A stretch of DNA of 64,000 nt, taken from an uncultured Pedobacter sp. GTDB lineage: Bacteria > Bacteroidota > Bacteroidia > Sphingobacteriales > Sphingobacteriaceae. Position 1 is the first letter of the stretch; every line of letters begins with the position of its first letter. The notes under the pieces were generated by a model. The model worked only from the letters and a program-made list of their open reading frames with translations, did no database searches and was not told the DNA's origin. Below, in pieces: positions 26,461 to 35,733 of this stretch. The position numbers and the translations under genes are program-made. Location of the stretch: NCBI RefSeq assembly GCF_946480185.1, contig NZ_CAMLIG010000014.1:1-64000 (forward strand). The letters run 5' to 3'.

Positions 26461-28296
26461 ATGCAAAAAAAACACTCTCTTTTCTTTTCTTTTTTACTAC
26501 TTACATTTCTGGGACTTCAGGCACAAGCTCAATCTATCATTCAAAATATCAGCAACCGAAATATCATTAGCTTAAACGGCAAGTGGAATTATATTATCGA
26601 CCCCTATGAAAATGGTTTTTATGATTATAGACATCAGCCTTTTGACCAGTCTGAAAGCGGAAAAGGAGGTTTTTATGATGATTTAGTACAAACTAATAAA
26701 GGAGATTTAATTGAATACGATTTTGACCATGATGCAACACTTGATGTTCCTGGCGATTGGAATTCCCAAGCACCAGAATTAAAATTTTATGAAGGATCCG
26801 TTTGGTACAGACGGCATTTTAATGTGGGGCCAAAGCAGAACAAACGTTATATCATTTATTTTGCGGCCGCTAATTATGAAGCTCATGTTTATTTAAACGG
26901 AAAAAAACTGGGAATGCATAAAGGTGGTTTTACTCCGTTCCAATTTGAAGTAACTGGCAAATTAAAAAGCGGAGAAAATTCAATTGTTGTAAAGGTAGAT
27001 AACACCAGAAAACAAGATGAAATACCCACTATTAACACAGATTGGTGGAATTATGGTGGGCTTACCGCCGATGTTTACCTCGCTGAATTGCCCGAGACTT
27101 ATGTAGCAAATTATAAAGTACAATTAGCTAAAGGTAACCTTAAAGAAATCGAAGGATTTGTAAAACTTGCTGGTAACAAAAAATCTCAGTCTGTGTCCAT
27201 CAATATTCCGGAAGCTAAAATAAAATATCAACTTAAAACAGATACTTCTGGTTATGCAACTTTTAAATTCCCTATTAAAAACTTAAATTATTGGTCGCCA
27301 GAAAGTCCAAAACTTTACCAGGTAACCGTTCAAACAGAAACAGATAAAGTAGATGATAAAATAGGTTTTAGAACAATTGAAACAAAAGGGAAAAATATTT
27401 TATTAAATGGTAAATCTGTATTTTTAAGAGGAATTGCCATCCATAACGAAAACCCATTAATCCCAGGCAGACCACGTTCTGAAGGCGATTTGAGAATGTT
27501 GTTAAATTGGGCAAAAGAACTCAATTGTAATTATGTAAGGTTGGCGCATTATCCGCATAACGAAAAAATGTTACTCCTGGCAGACGAAATGGGACTGATG
27601 GTTTGGGCAGAAGTGCCCGTTTATTGGACCATCTCTTGGGAAAATCCGGCAACCTATCAAAATGCCCAAAAGCAATTAACGGATTTAATTGATAGAGACA
27701 AAAACAGAGCAGCCGTTATTATTTGGTCTGTAGGAAATGAAACACCTATCAGCGCTGCAAGAAATAAATTTATGGGAAATTTGGTTGATAAAGCACATGA
27801 GTCTGACCATACGCGTTTAGTTGCGGCAGCTTTAGAATTACACCGTAAAGATAAAACCATTTATGTAGATGATGTACTGGGTGAAAAATTGGATTTGGTA
27901 AGTTTTAACGAATACGCCGGTTGGTACTGGAGTAGCCCAGATGAAATTTCTAAATACGACTGGAATATTAAATACAATAAACCAGTAGTGATTACCGAGT
28001 TGGGCGGTTCGGCTTTAGCGGGTTTCCATGCGGATAAAGACACACGCTGGTCAGAAGAATACCAAGATAATCTTTTTAAAAACCAGTTTAAATTAATAGG
28101 AAAAATAGATGGTTTAAGAGGGATGACACCATGGATTTTAGTTGATTTTAGATCTCCAAGAAGAGCGCATTCCGTTTATCAAAACTTTTGGAACCGTAAA
28201 GGCTTAATATCTAACACCGGTCAAAAGAAACTTGCTTTTTATACGCTTAAAAATTACTACGAGAATATCTCTGAAACATTTAACCAGAAAAAATAA
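26461..28296 (+). CDS. GH2 glycoside hydrolase, beta-glucuronidase-like
   Basis: Exported retaining exo-glycosidase of family 2, 611 residues, about the size of bacterial beta-glucuronidases. The signal peptide ends near LQAQAQ (24). A sugar-binding jelly roll spans about 35-210 (VPGDWNSQ, VWYRRHF, HVYLNGKKLG) and an immunoglobulin-like sandwich about 215-305. The TIM barrel starts at about 310 (LLNGKSVFLRGIAIHNE). Acid/base is Glu427 in IWSVGNETP and nucleophile is Glu513 in VITELGGSALAGFH; the ALAGFH stretch resembles the region after the nucleophile in glucuronidases. Beta-galactosidase activity remains possible. It follows SusD-1 with a terminator between them and is closed by its own terminator. 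In a locus with PL8 and GH88 it may remove non-reducing-end uronic acids. Confidence 0.85.
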   Translation: MQKKHSLFFSFLLLTFLGLQAQAQSIIQNISNRNIISLNGKWNYIIDPYENGFYDYRHQPFDQSESGKGGFYDDLVQTNKGDLIEYDFDHDATLDVPGDWNSQAPELKFYEGSVWYRRHFNVGPKQNKRYIIYFAAANYEAHVYLNGKKLGMHKGGFTPFQFEVTGKLKSGENSIVVKVDNTRKQDEIPTINTDWWNYGGLTADVYLAELPETYVANYKVQLAKGNLKEIEGFVKLAGNKKSQSVSINIPEAKIKYQLKTDTSGYATFKFPIKNLNYWSPESPKLYQVTVQTETDKVDDKIGFRTIETKGKNILLNGKSVFLRGIAIHNENPLIPGRPRSEGDLRMLLNWAKELNCNYVRLAHYPHNEKMLLLADEMGLMVWAEVPVYWTISWENPATYQNAQKQLTDLIDRDKNRAAVIIWSVGNETPISAARNKFMGNLVDKAHESDHTRLVAAALELHRKDKTIYVDDVLGEKLDLVSFNEYAGWYWSSPDEISKYDWNIKYNKPVVITELGGSALAGFHADKDTRWSEEYQDNLFKNQFKLIGKIDGLRGMTPWILVDFRSPRRAHSVYQNFWNRKGLISNTGQKKLAFYTLKNYYENISETFNQKK

Positions 28297-28304
28297 ATGG
28301 ATTT

Positions 28305-28337
28305 AAAGTCCCGGCTTTTTTGCCGGGACTTTTTTTT
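28305..28337 (+). terminator. Terminator after GH2
   Basis: AAAGTCCCGGC (28305-28315) pairs with GCCGGGACTTT (28322-28332) around a T-rich loop, followed by a T-run. A strong intrinsic terminator. Confidence 0.92.
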
Positions 28338-28402
28338 GCTAATAACACTGCTATTGTTTTTTTCGGAGATAATCACGGGAAATGTATTTGAAATACGTTT
28401 AA

Positions 28403-28458
28403 CCCCTCAATTGAGTACATATATAACCCCCAATTTATATGATTACTCATCATATTTG
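28403..28458 (+). promoter_or_regulatory. Regulated promoter of the first secreted propeller-like gene
   Basis: CCCC 28403-28406, ACAT 28417-28420, CCCC 28427-28430 and CATATTTG 28451-28458 (distances 48, 34, 24). It is the most complete copy of the architecture. The leader is about 90 bases. Confidence 0.7.
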
Positions 28459-28556
28459 AACAATCGATAATTAGAATTCGATAACCAATACAAGTATTTG
28501 AATATAAGTTTCAAGTGCTAATTAACCTAACTTATTAATTTTTCAAAAAATTAAAC

Positions 28557-30221
28557 ATGAAGAAAAAATTACTTTTTTTTATTGCTTGCTTAATTGTGGG
28601 TAGTACCTCTGTATTTGCACAATCTTTTGGTGCTGGTAATTTGGTGGTTTATCGTTATGGCGACGGATCAGCTTATACAAACGGACAGTTAGTTCCAGTT
28701 TTTTTAGATGAGTATACCACTGCGGGTGTGTTGGTGAAAACCAGAAAAATTCCAAGTGTTGCCAACGGTGCTAATAAAGCACTTACAGGTTTATTAAAGC
28801 TTTCATCAACAGGTAAATATCAACAAGAGGGCATGTCCACACTTTCACAAGATGGAAAGTATCTCACTATTTTTGGATACAATGCTTTAGTGGGCCAAAC
28901 GGTTCCAACTTCGGCAGATGCTTTGGTTGTGGGCGTTATAGCGGCCGACGGTTCAATAAATACCCAAACAACTTTATCCGGAGACCCAACAACGGGTTTA
29001 GGAGCGCCAAGATCTGCAATAATAGACGGAACAAATATTTGGGCTAATGGCTATGTTAATGGCGTTCAGTACACAACATTAAATGGAACAACTTCAACCA
29101 GAGTTAGTACAGCACAAAATTCCCCAACAACTTTAGCAATTTATGCCGGTAGTTTAATTGCGCCAATAGCATCAAGTAGTACGTTGGCTTACGCCACACC
29201 TTTGCCCACTACAAGCACTACATTTTCATTAAGAAATGGAGTTGCAAACGGTACAAATAACACTATTAACCAATTAATAGAATTCCCTTTTAGCGACAGA
29301 AAACTATATTACGCAATTGATGATATCAATAATGAAATAAGGAGGTACAATACTAACGCCGCGGGAACTGATTTGGTTTATAGAGTTAGCATACCTTCTA
29401 CAGGAACATCGCTTTTAAAAAGTATAACAGGAGTATCAAATGTTGTAGGCGCAAATACGGTATTCACACTTTATGTTACCTCTTGGGGAGATGATGGCAC
29501 AGGTTCTGGAACTTCTAAATTATACACTTTTACAGAAACATTTGCAACGCAAACAAGTGGCATAAATAACTCACTTTCTTCAACGCCATTAACACTTTTA
29601 GCTACCGCACCGGCAGGTACCGTTTTTAGAAGTGTAACTTTTGCGCCACAAGGCAGTACTGCAATTGGAACAGGTACACTTCCGGTTTCTTTAACATCTT
29701 TCAAAGGCATTAAAAAAGTCGATGCTATCCAATTAAATTGGTCAACAGTTTCGGAAAAGAATAATTCGCATTTTGACGTTTTGCGTTCTTCAGATGGAGT
29801 TAAATTTAGTTCGATTGGCAAAGTAAATGGAAAAGGAAATTCTGATGAATTGGTTAATTATAGTTTTATAGATGCCAACCCGTTGAGCGGAACAGATTAT
29901 TACCAACTAAACCAAGTTGATTTAAATGGTCAGTCTGAAAAATCTAACATTGTTGCAGTCGCTTCCGGTTTAAAAACTTCGGATATGACGGTTTATACCA
30001 ATCAAAGTGCAAACGAAGTGAAGCTGAGTATTTTCTCTGAAAATGCAGGTAACGCTACAGTTAGCATTTATAATTTGGGCGGAAAAACTTTAATTAGAAA
30101 AACCTTAACACTAAGTAAAGGTTACAATAACATTACTTTGCCAGTAAGTTTGGGTAGTGGAATGTTTGTAGCTACATTGCAAACACCTACAGAAACAATC
30201 AGCAGAAAATTCACAAATTAA
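28557..30221 (+). CDS. Secreted propeller-like protein with type IX-like C-terminal tail, copy A
   Basis: Unknown function. The 554-residue exported protein has a signal peptide ending near SVFAQ (22). It opens with GNLVVYRYGDGSA and VFLDEYTTAGVLVKTRKIP, a start I associate with a family of secreted bacterial proteins whose members contain repeated kelch- or propeller-like units (TLSQDGKYLTIFGYN, TTGLGAPRSAIIDG, YYAIDDINNEIRRY). From about 385 a fibronectin-like region (VSLTSFKGIKK, IQLNWSTVSEKNNSHFDVLRS) leads to a C-terminal tail (about 475-554) of the type IX sorting style, ending GMFVATLQTPTETISRKF. That tail predicts secretion across the outer membrane. It has its own regulated promoter and is followed by GH3. 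It is a clear paralogue of the protein at 51920. No catalytic motif was recognised. Confidence 0.72.
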   Translation: MKKKLLFFIACLIVGSTSVFAQSFGAGNLVVYRYGDGSAYTNGQLVPVFLDEYTTAGVLVKTRKIPSVANGANKALTGLLKLSSTGKYQQEGMSTLSQDGKYLTIFGYNALVGQTVPTSADALVVGVIAADGSINTQTTLSGDPTTGLGAPRSAIIDGTNIWANGYVNGVQYTTLNGTTSTRVSTAQNSPTTLAIYAGSLIAPIASSSTLAYATPLPTTSTTFSLRNGVANGTNNTINQLIEFPFSDRKLYYAIDDINNEIRRYNTNAAGTDLVYRVSIPSTGTSLLKSITGVSNVVGANTVFTLYVTSWGDDGTGSGTSKLYTFTETFATQTSGINNSLSSTPLTLLATAPAGTVFRSVTFAPQGSTAIGTGTLPVSLTSFKGIKKVDAIQLNWSTVSEKNNSHFDVLRSSDGVKFSSIGKVNGKGNSDELVNYSFIDANPLSGTDYYQLNQVDLNGQSEKSNIVAVASGLKTSDMTVYTNQSANEVKLSIFSENAGNATVSIYNLGGKTLIRKTLTLSKGYNNITLPVSLGSGMFVATLQTPTETISRKFTN

Positions 30222-30232
30222 TAAATTTTAAA

Positions 30233-30272
30233 AAAAGGACTATATCTTTGAAATAGATATAGTCTTTCTTTT
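30233..30272 (+). terminator. Hairpin terminator upstream of GH3
   Basis: GACTATATCT (30238-30247) pairs perfectly with AGATATAGTC (30255-30264), followed by a T-rich run. Only 11 bases remain before the GH3 start at 30284. Confidence 0.8.
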
Positions 30273-30283
30273 ACCTCATTCCA

Positions 30284-32722
30284 ATGAAATATACCTCTTT
30301 AATAAAGCCATTACTTTCCATTACCTTAACCAGCTTTGTGTTAACGGGTTTTGCACAAAATAAAACGGCAAGCATTTATCACGATAAGTGGATTGATTTT
30401 AATAAAAATGGAAAAAAGGATGTTTTTGAAGATCCGCAACAACCTGTAGAGGCTCGGGTAAGTGATTTGCTTTCTCAAATGAATGTGGATGAGAAAACAT
30501 GCCAGATGGCTACCCTTTACGGGTACCACAGGGTGTTAAAAGATGAATTGCCAACACCCGAATGGAAGAGTGAGGTTTGGAAAGACGGGATTGCCAATAT
30601 TGATGAGCATTTAAACAGTTTGCCATTTCATCCGGAGGCTAAATCTGAATATTCGTTCCCGTTTAGTAAACACGCTAACGCTATAAATCAGGTTCAAAAA
30701 TGGTTTGTAGAACAAACGAGGTTGGGTATTCCGGTTGATTTTACCAACGAAGGAATCCATGGCTTAAATCATGATAGGGCTACGCCTTTGCCTTCGCCAA
30801 TTAATATTGGTAGTACATGGAATAGAGCAATGGTTAGGACCGCTGGCGACATTGTAGGCAGAGAAGCTAAAGCTTTAGGATATACCAATGTTTATGCGCC
30901 AATTTTAGATGTATCAAGAGATCCTAGATGGGGAAGAGTAGTGGAAACTTATGGGGAAGATCCGTTCTTAATAGCAGAATTGGGTAAACAAATGACTCTC
31001 GGAATACAGGAAAACGGCGTTGCATCAACATTAAAACATTTTGCGGCTTATAGTGTGCCTAAAGGAGGAAGAGACGGTAATGCCCGCACAGATCCACATA
31101 TTGCACCAAGAGAATTACACGAAATGTTTTTATATCCTTTCAGAAGAGTTATACAAGAGGCTCATCCTCTTGGGGTAATGAGTAGTTATAACGATTGGAA
31201 CGGAATGCCAATTACCGGAAGCAGCTATTTTTTAACCGAGTTATTAAGGAAACAATATGGTTTTACGGGTTATGTAGTGTCTGATAGCGAAGCCGTTGAA
31301 TTTTTAGAAACCAAACACCACGTTGCTAAAGATGCAGAAGATGCCGTTAGGTTAGCTGTAGAAGCTGGGCTAAACGTACGTACAAATTTTACACCTCCAG
31401 AAAAATATATTCTCCCGCTTAGAGATCTTGTTGCAACAGGTAGAGTTTCCATGGAGACTTTGAACTCCAGAGTTGCTGATGTTTTAAGAGTTAAATTCAA
31501 ATTAGGGTTATTTGATCATCCTTATGTAGAAGATCCAAAATCGTCGGATAAAAAAGTACATACACAAGCAGATGATGACTTTGCTTTGCAACTCAATAAA
31601 GAGTCGATGGTACTTTTGAAAAACGAGCCACATAGCAACGGAGAAGAACCGATTCTTCCTTTAGATAAAAATAAAGTGAGAAGCATTTTGGTAACTGGTC
31701 CATTGGCAGTGCCAACAAATTATCAACTAAGTAGATATGGTCCTTCAAACAACCCGGTAACATCGGTTTTGGATGGGATTAAAAACGAGGTTGGCGATAA
31801 AGTGAAAATAAGTTATGCAAAAGGTTGTAATGTTGTTGATGCAACTTGGCCTGAAAGTGAGATTATCCCAACTCCACTAACTGCTGAGGAACAGAAAGAA
31901 ATTGACAACGCAGTTGAACAGGCAAAATTAGTTGATGTGGTGATAGCCGTTGTTGGTGAAGATGAAAAAAGAGTAGGTGAAAGTATGTCGAGGTCTGGCT
32001 TAGATTTGCCGGGAAGACAACGAATGTTACTGCAGGCACTTTATGCTACCGGCAAACCAATTGTTATGGTAATGGTAAACGGACAGCCTTTAACCATCAA
32101 TTGGGAAAATAGATACATGACTGCAATTTTGGAAGCATGGTTCCCCGGTGCACAAGGTGGTAAAGCAATTGCACAAACTTTATTTGGCGAATATAATCCG
32201 GGTGGAAAACTCCCAATTACGTTCCCTAAAAGTATAGGGCAAATTGAGCTTAACTTTCCATTTAAAAAAGGTTCTCAGGCAGATCAGCCTACATCTGGTC
32301 CAAATGGTTATGGTAAAACTAGAGTTAATGGACCTCTTTATCCCTTTGGTTACGGATTAAGTTATACCAGCTTTTCATTTAAAAATTTAAAAATCAATCC
32401 TGCTTCAAGTTTTAATCAGGGAGATATTTTAGTTTCGGTTGATGTAACCAATACTGGGAAATTAAAGGGTGATGAAGTGGTACAGCTTTATATCAGTGAT
32501 GAGCAAAGTAGTGTAACAACTTATGATTCTGTTTTAAGAGGATTTGAAAGGCTTAGTCTTTCACCAAACGAGACAAAAACCGTGGAATTTAAACTAAGAC
32601 CCGATGATTTAGCTATTTACGATAAAGACATGAATTTTGTGGTTGAACCAGGAATGTTTAAAGTTAAAATCGGTAATTCTTCTCAGGATATTAAACTTAC
32701 CGGAAACTTAGAAATAAAGTAA
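30284..32722 (+). CDS. GH3 beta-xylosidase/beta-glucosidase
   Basis: Exported family-3 exo-glycosidase of 812 residues, the longest of the four GH3 enzymes here. The signal peptide ends near TGFAQ (25). An N-terminal insert typical of Bacteroidota GH3 enzymes follows (WIDFNKNGKKDVFEDP, then QPVEARVSDLLSQM). Motifs: FTNEGIHGLNHDRATPLPSP (153-172), LDVSRDPRWGRVVETYGEDP (208-227), KHFAAYSVPKGGRDG, nucleophile Asp334 in VVSDSEAVEFL, C-domain GEDEKRVGESMSRSGLDLPG with the probable acid/base, and a terminal fibronectin-III-like domain (VDVTNTGKLKGDEVVQLY). The SDSEA variant in place of SDWGS suggests a subgroup distinct from the BglX-like copies, possibly xylosidases. No promoter was found in the 62 bases before it, so it is probably read from the upstream gene past a hairpin. 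Confidence 0.92.
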   Translation: MKYTSLIKPLLSITLTSFVLTGFAQNKTASIYHDKWIDFNKNGKKDVFEDPQQPVEARVSDLLSQMNVDEKTCQMATLYGYHRVLKDELPTPEWKSEVWKDGIANIDEHLNSLPFHPEAKSEYSFPFSKHANAINQVQKWFVEQTRLGIPVDFTNEGIHGLNHDRATPLPSPINIGSTWNRAMVRTAGDIVGREAKALGYTNVYAPILDVSRDPRWGRVVETYGEDPFLIAELGKQMTLGIQENGVASTLKHFAAYSVPKGGRDGNARTDPHIAPRELHEMFLYPFRRVIQEAHPLGVMSSYNDWNGMPITGSSYFLTELLRKQYGFTGYVVSDSEAVEFLETKHHVAKDAEDAVRLAVEAGLNVRTNFTPPEKYILPLRDLVATGRVSMETLNSRVADVLRVKFKLGLFDHPYVEDPKSSDKKVHTQADDDFALQLNKESMVLLKNEPHSNGEEPILPLDKNKVRSILVTGPLAVPTNYQLSRYGPSNNPVTSVLDGIKNEVGDKVKISYAKGCNVVDATWPESEIIPTPLTAEEQKEIDNAVEQAKLVDVVIAVVGEDEKRVGESMSRSGLDLPGRQRMLLQALYATGKPIVMVMVNGQPLTINWENRYMTAILEAWFPGAQGGKAIAQTLFGEYNPGGKLPITFPKSIGQIELNFPFKKGSQADQPTSGPNGYGKTRVNGPLYPFGYGLSYTSFSFKNLKINPASSFNQGDILVSVDVTNTGKLKGDEVVQLYISDEQSSVTTYDSVLRGFERLSLSPNETKTVEFKLRPDDLAIYDKDMNFVVEPGMFKVKIGNSSQDIKLTGNLEIK

Positions 32723-32745
32723 AAAAACCTAATAGTAATATTAAT

Positions 32746-32783
32746 TCCTTCACTTTGAAACTGGTCAAGGTGAAGGATTTTTC
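32746..32783 (+). terminator. Terminator after GH3
   Basis: TCCTTCAC (32746-32753) pairs with GTGAAGGA (32770-32777) and is followed by five T bases. Confidence 0.75.
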
Positions 32784-32886
32784 ATTAAAACCAATTTAAC
32801 ATGGGCTGTTTTAAATAAACGAGTGGTAGCCCTCTATACTCCATAAGTATTAAAAAACGCCTTCCGGTTAGTTACGGACATTTGTT

Positions 32887-32941
32887 CCCCACATTCAGGA
32901 CATTAATAACCCCTTTGGATAGCTCCTAAATCTCATATTTG
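32887..32941 (+). promoter_or_regulatory. Regulated promoter of the GH10-agarase-like-rpiA operon
   Basis: CCCC 32887-32890, ACAT 32900-32903, CCCC 32910-32913, CATATTTG 32934-32941 (distances 47, 34, 24). All four parts match the consensus. Confidence 0.7.
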
Positions 32942-33070
32942 TACACAAAGCGATGTATTGTTCAGCGCTTTAAACCAATTAATAAATTTTATTCTTAATC
33001 ATCATTTGTGGGGGCTTCATTTTTTTGAACAAATAGTGTGGTTATTATCAATTAAACGAATCTGAAAAAC

Positions 33071-34168
33071 ATGAAAAAAATCTTATTATCATGTGCGGTG
33101 TTGGCATTAATTGCCACTGCTTCATGTAAAAAGTCTTCGGTAGCACCAAAGATTATTCCCACGCCACCCGTTGTAAATCCTCCGGTAACTTCAAATAAAA
33201 AATTAATTGAGGTTGCTAATTTTAAAATTGGTGCAGCTGTTAAAGTTGCTTCTTTACAAAGTGACCCTGCTTTTGCGAGTACAGTGAAAACAGAGTTTAA
33301 TCAGATCACTGCAGAGTATGAGATGAAAATGAATTTTATCTGGACAGCAGATAACGTTTACGATTTTTCTAAAGTGGATTACTTGATGAATTTTGCGCAG
33401 CAAAATAATTTGGCTGTTCACGGTCATGCGCTACTCTGGTACCAATCATTTCCAAATTGGTTGAAAAATGCCGGATTAGATACCGTTGCTTTTGAAAGTA
33501 AAGTAAAAACGTATATCCAAACCTATGTTGGAAGGTATAAAGGGAAAGTTAGAAGTTGGGATGTTGCTAATGAAATTTTCAATGATGATGGAAGTTTACG
33601 TGTAGAATCTCAAATCCAAGGAAGATTTAAGGATCCAATTGGTTTTGTGGGCAGGTGTTTTAAATATGCGCATGATGCCGACCCAGATGCTAAACTTTTT
33701 TATAATGATTACAATGTGGTATTGGCAAGTGGTAAAAGAACAGCTATGAAAAACATGGCTTTGAGGTTTAAAAATTCAGGTATTCAAATTGATGGCTTGG
33801 GCGAGCAGTTTCATTACAGAATATCAACTAATCAAAACCAAATAAATTCAGGTTTTGCAGACCTGGCAAGTTCTGGGTTATTAATCCATATATCCGAGGC
33901 AGATTGCAAAGTTAATGTGACTGATTCTCCTTCTTATGTGCTTACAGATGTTGATAAACAAAAGCAGTCTGATTTTTTTAAAAATATTGCCACACTTTAT
34001 AACGCTTTGCCAACCAATCAAAAATTTGCTATTACCACTTGGGGAGTTACAGATAAGAGCACTTGGTTAAGAACAAGTACTAATGGAAATAAAGAATATC
34101 CATTGTTATTTGATGAAAACTATAATAAAAAACCGGCTTACGCTGGGTTTCTTGCAGGATTGCAGTAA
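33071..34168 (+). CDS. GH10 endo-xylanase, lipoprotein (second copy)
   Basis: Second family-10 xylanase, 365 residues, lipobox Cys19 (ATASC) and a short proline-rich linker (about 28-40). The single GH10 barrel runs about 45-362. Motifs: AEYEMKM (81-87), HGHALLWYQSFPNWL, acid/base Glu168 in RSWDVANEIF, GLGEQFHYR, nucleophile Glu276 in LIHISEADCKV, late ITTWGVTDKSTW. Catalytic residues are complete. Against the first GH10 it differs at the carbohydrate-facing positions around the nucleophile (SEADCKVN in place of SELDIRMN) and lacks the 26-residue insert near residue 315, so the two may prefer different decorations or chain lengths. It is the first gene of a five-gene operon. Confidence 0.93.
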   Translation: MKKILLSCAVLALIATASCKKSSVAPKIIPTPPVVNPPVTSNKKLIEVANFKIGAAVKVASLQSDPAFASTVKTEFNQITAEYEMKMNFIWTADNVYDFSKVDYLMNFAQQNNLAVHGHALLWYQSFPNWLKNAGLDTVAFESKVKTYIQTYVGRYKGKVRSWDVANEIFNDDGSLRVESQIQGRFKDPIGFVGRCFKYAHDADPDAKLFYNDYNVVLASGKRTAMKNMALRFKNSGIQIDGLGEQFHYRISTNQNQINSGFADLASSGLLIHISEADCKVNVTDSPSYVLTDVDKQKQSDFFKNIATLYNALPTNQKFAITTWGVTDKSTWLRTSTNGNKEYPLLFDENYNKKPAYAGFLAGLQ

Positions 34169-34186
34169 TAATTAGTACTTAAAATA

Positions 34187-35587
34187 ATGAAGACTATATT
34201 TCTAGGATGTTTTTTTATAGCATCCGTATCTTTTTGTTTTGCACAAAAGCAACTACAGCAGGTAGATGCTAAAAAGTTTAAAAATGATTCTGTATGGGTG
34301 AGCTACAATGCAAAAACATTGGCTTCTTTAAAGAGTTTTAAAGCGCATAAAGAACCGGACTTAAATTCTTTTGGTAGTTGGAAAGTTAATCAGCAACAAA
34401 GTACAGGTTTTTTCAGAACTCAAAAAATTAAAGACAGGTGGTGGATTATTGATCCGGAGGGTTATCCTTATATCAATAAGGGAGTTGCTGTTTTTCGCCC
34501 TTTTTCTTCAGATAATCAAGAAAAAATGATGCAAAAAAAGTATGGTTCCGAAGAGCAGTGGTATCAGCAAGAAAGTGCTTTTTTAAGAAGCCAAGGGTTT
34601 AATGGCTTTGGCGCTTGGTCTGATGTTGATTTGATTAGAGCCAGCAAAAAACCTATGGTTTACACTGTAATTGTGAATACCATGGGAAGCTATAACGCAT
34701 CAAATCTCAAACGTTTTGGAGGGAAATATAAAACCGCTGGGTGGCAAGGTTACCGTTTTGATTTGGTCATGGTTTTTGATCCCGAGTTTGATGCTTTTTG
34801 TGATGCTGCTTTTAAGGAGGTAGCTAAATATAAAGACGATAAATATCTTTTAGGTTACTACTCGGATAACGAATTGCCATGGAAAACAGATGCATTGGAT
34901 ATTTCTTTAAAAAACTTGGCAAAAGATGAGCCTGGGTACATCGCTGCCAAAAAATGGCTTGATGAAAGAAAAGGTAAAGATGCAGGCTTAAATGATATTA
35001 CAGAGGAAGATAGGTATGCGTTCTCGGGTTTCTATTTTGAAACCTATATGAAAAAAGTAACCGCAGCACTAAAAAAATACGATCCTAATCACATGTATTT
35101 GGGTTGTAGGTTTAACCAACAAGAAGGAAACGAGCTAACAAATCCAGAAATTTTCAAAGTTGCAGGAAAGTACATGGATATTGTTTCCATTAATCATTAT
35201 CGTAAATGGGAACCGGATAGTGCTCAAATGAGTAACTGGGGAAAATGGAGCGGAAAACCTTTTTTAATTACCGAATGGTACACTAAAGGAGAAGATTCGG
35301 GATTGAAGAACAATACCGGTGCAGGATGGATTGTTAAAACGCAACAAGATCGAGGTTATTTCTATCAAAATTTTGTTTTAGATCTTTTAAAAAGTAAAAA
35401 TTGCGTGGGTTGGCATTGGTTTACCTATCAAGATAATGATCCTAATAATTTAAACACGGACTCTTCTAATCGGGATTCTAATAAAGGCATTGTTGATTCT
35501 GATTTTAATAGGTATGGCCCACTTTTGAACCAGATGAAAATACTCAATACTCAAGTTTATAATGTTATAAACTACTTCGATAAGTAA
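34187..35587 (+). CDS. GH50/agarase-like clan GH-A glycoside hydrolase
   Basis: Exported 466-residue glycosidase. The signal peptide ends near SFCFAQ (20). It has the pattern of agarase-like TIM-barrel enzymes: WWIIDPEGYPYINKGV (85-100), SQGFNGFGAWSD (135-146), a likely acid/base Glu229 in GYYSDNELPWK, VSINHYRKW, and a likely nucleophile Glu363 in LITEWYTKGEDSG. Database names for such proteins are usually beta-agarase or beta-galactosidase, but nothing else here suggests agar, and relatives occur widely in Bacteroidota loci for plant and microbial glycans. It begins 18 bases after the GH10 stop, so both are cotranscribed and probably act on the same polymer. Substrate is unknown. Confidence 0.7.
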   Translation: MKTIFLGCFFIASVSFCFAQKQLQQVDAKKFKNDSVWVSYNAKTLASLKSFKAHKEPDLNSFGSWKVNQQQSTGFFRTQKIKDRWWIIDPEGYPYINKGVAVFRPFSSDNQEKMMQKKYGSEEQWYQQESAFLRSQGFNGFGAWSDVDLIRASKKPMVYTVIVNTMGSYNASNLKRFGGKYKTAGWQGYRFDLVMVFDPEFDAFCDAAFKEVAKYKDDKYLLGYYSDNELPWKTDALDISLKNLAKDEPGYIAAKKWLDERKGKDAGLNDITEEDRYAFSGFYFETYMKKVTAALKKYDPNHMYLGCRFNQQEGNELTNPEIFKVAGKYMDIVSINHYRKWEPDSAQMSNWGKWSGKPFLITEWYTKGEDSGLKNNTGAGWIVKTQQDRGYFYQNFVLDLLKSKNCVGWHWFTYQDNDPNNLNTDSSNRDSNKGIVDSDFNRYGPLLNQMKILNTQVYNVINYFDK

Positions 35588-35733
35588 AGCATTAATCCAA
35601 TGATTAATCGAAAAACTATGTTTAATATTAATTTTAGGAATTTGTGGATTTTAGCATAAAATCAAAAAATGATTGATAAATTTTAGCTGATAGGACAAGA
35701 GCATAAAGTTTGATCATAAACTCAATTTATTAG

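Larger units (their letters stand above)
32723..33070. other. Intergenic region before the second GH10 operon
   Basis: 348 bases holding a hairpin terminator (32746-32783), a regulated promoter (32887-32941) and an AT-rich leader of about 125 bases. No coding potential was seen. Confidence 0.6.
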
